Source: Alphaproteobacteria bacterium
GTDB taxonomy: Bacteria; Pseudomonadota; Alphaproteobacteria; UBA9655
Assembly (NCBI GenBank): GCA_017992885.1
Contig: JAGONT010000002.1
Location: 33,415 to 97,414 of the forward strand
Reading direction: 5' to 3'
Length of the DNA stretch: 64,000 bases
A program made the translations under genes and the position numbers. The stretch's first letter is position 1. The number at the start of each line of letters is the position of its first letter. This document shows, in pieces, positions 63,214-64,000 of this stretch. Below the pieces are notes generated by a model. That model did not search any database and was not told where the DNA came from. It worked only from the letters and a program-made list of their open reading frames with translations.

Positions 63214-63957
63214 CTATTCTTTGTCTTCTTCTAAAAAAACTTTTGCTGAAATGGCACAATGGTCACTTAGGCCCTCTAATACTTCTACAGACTTGACAGA
63301 ATAATTCGGGGTTGAAAACAATCCATCTACAACAATCTGTAAGTCTCCTGCTCTATGAAGAGTTTTATCAATGGTCGTTTTGATGTGAGAAGGAATGTTA
63401 TCTTTATATTTTGCAGCAATCTTATTAAAAATCACCTTACCGCGGGGTGCATTAAAATCTCCGCAAAGTATAAAGCTCGGAATTTCTGCCAGAAGTTGGA
63501 GTAAATTTTGTAAATCTTGATGCTGTTGATCACTGTCGGTGCCGTCTGGAGTCCATGTAAAATGCGTATTGATTAGGCGATTGGTTTTGTTATCTTTAAC
63601 AATTTCTGTAACTAAGATAGCTCGTGCAGTATTAAAAGGATTTCCTTCAGGGCCAATAGGTAGATTTTCATCAGTGCCAAAATAATAAGTATGATAAGCC
63701 TTCTTTACGGGTAAAGCTGAAAACGTAGCTACCCCTAAAGTTTTTTGATCTTCCTTGTAGACGAGAGTCTTCATCGGTACAAAAGTACTTTTCATTCTCA
63801 GTTCCTTTTCAAGGAAAGGGATATCCTCTAAAAAAACTTCTTGGAGCAAAATCACATCGGGTTTTTTTTGTTGAAAAAAGGGAATTATTCGAGAGAAATG
63901 ATTGTCTTTTTCAATGTTCAAAGAAAATATATTTAAATAACTATTTGGTAAGTTCAT
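63214..63957 (-). CDS. Endonuclease/exonuclease/phosphatase-family protein
   Basis: 247 residues. EEP motifs: N in IFSLNIEKDNHF, catalytic Glu in VILLQEVFLE, NTHFTW, GDFNAPRG and final SDHCAISAKV. No signal peptide seen at this start. The fold covers DNases, sphingomyelinases and inositol phosphatases; I cannot choose. In a host-associated cell a phosphodiesterase of this type might act on lipids, but no sequence feature proves it. Confidence 0.88.
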   Translation of the reverse strand: MNLPNSYLNIFSLNIEKDNHFSRIIPFFQQKKPDVILLQEVFLEDIPFLEKELRMKSTFVPMKTLVYKEDQKTLGVATFSALPVKKAYHTYYFGTDENLPIGPEGNPFNTARAILVTEIVKDNKTNRLINTHFTWTPDGTDSDQQHQDLQNLLQLLAEIPSFILCGDFNAPRGKVIFNKIAAKYKDNIPSHIKTTIDKTLHRAGDLQIVVDGLFSTPNYSVKSVEVLEGLSDHCAISAKVFLEEDKE

Positions 63958-64000
63958 CTTTTTCCTTACTTTTTATTTAAACAAGTATACAAAAATAGGT

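Overview
The window looks like part of the chromosome of an AT-rich alphaproteobacterium with a host-associated, Holosporales-like lifestyle. This is inference, from four things: the alphaproteobacterial gene order RNase J - methylmalonyl-CoA epimerase - DUF1467; a cysteine-free (non-zinc) type of HemB; many exported low-complexity or repeat proteins of unknown function; and a type VI secretion locus lying among decaying genes. No rRNA, CRISPR array or intact insertion sequence is visible.

Layout. 1-773 is the start of an exported Sel1-repeat protein that runs off the left edge. 1095-7713 is an AT-rich accessory island with two convergent arms. The plus arm has a stand-alone MetRS-like protein, an exported SAM methyltransferase and an EgtD-like methyltransferase. 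The minus arm has a PanC-like ligase, a lysine/ornithine N-hydroxylase and a small cupin. N-hydroxylase + MetRS-like + cupin is the enzyme set of bacterial hydrazine (N-N bond) synthetases such as Spb38/Spb40 of s56-p1 and Tri26/Tri28 of triacsin. Here the MetRS and cupin parts are separate genes. Next to the island lie wreckage of a TraA-type conjugative relaxase/helicase (7760-8490), an orphan bufferin precursor (8706-8972), a tiny exported protein and a badly broken subtilisin-like protease (9429-10827). tRNA-His, an MFS transporter and an outer-membrane barrel protein follow.

13514-23209 is a single minus-strand type VI secretion operon: a SPOR protein, then TssJ, TssK, TssL, TssM and TssA (membrane complex, baseplate link, cap). 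Sheath, tube, spike and ClpV genes are absent and must be elsewhere if the system works. 23350-30363 is mostly metabolic and envelope housekeeping: TpiA, BolA, CorC-like, P1B ATPase, NAD formate dehydrogenase, beta-CASP RNase. 30520-33342 holds an exported GNAT and an exported poly-serine protein. 33656-42167 is a conserved core: DUF1467, Mce, RNase J, RpiB, an OmpA/MotB-like protein, Icd, Lon, HU. 43051-43878 is an exported protein with three copies of a novel motif. 44450-49635 is pheS-pheT-lepA.

49780-56133 is a second accessory stretch of exported proteins: a Nudix protein with a histone-H1-like tail, a helical protein whose signal peptide is split by a frameshift and whose 3' end abuts a YoeB toxin relic, a tentative OTU-like protein and a 711-residue orphan. 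56659-63957 returns to housekeeping and stress genes: HemB, DUF465, CDP-alcohol transferase - flavin oxidoreductase - TVP38 operon, exported MsrB and MsrA, NudC and an EEP-family phosphatase.

The most interesting system is the split hydrazine-synthetase-like island. The EgtD-like and PanC-like enzymes beside it have lost key canonical substrate-binding residues, which points to specialised metabolism rather than ergothioneine or pantothenate synthesis. A second theme is the set of exported enzymes or enzyme-like proteins (methyltransferase, GNAT, Nudix, OTU-like, HicA-like) that are candidate host-directed effectors.
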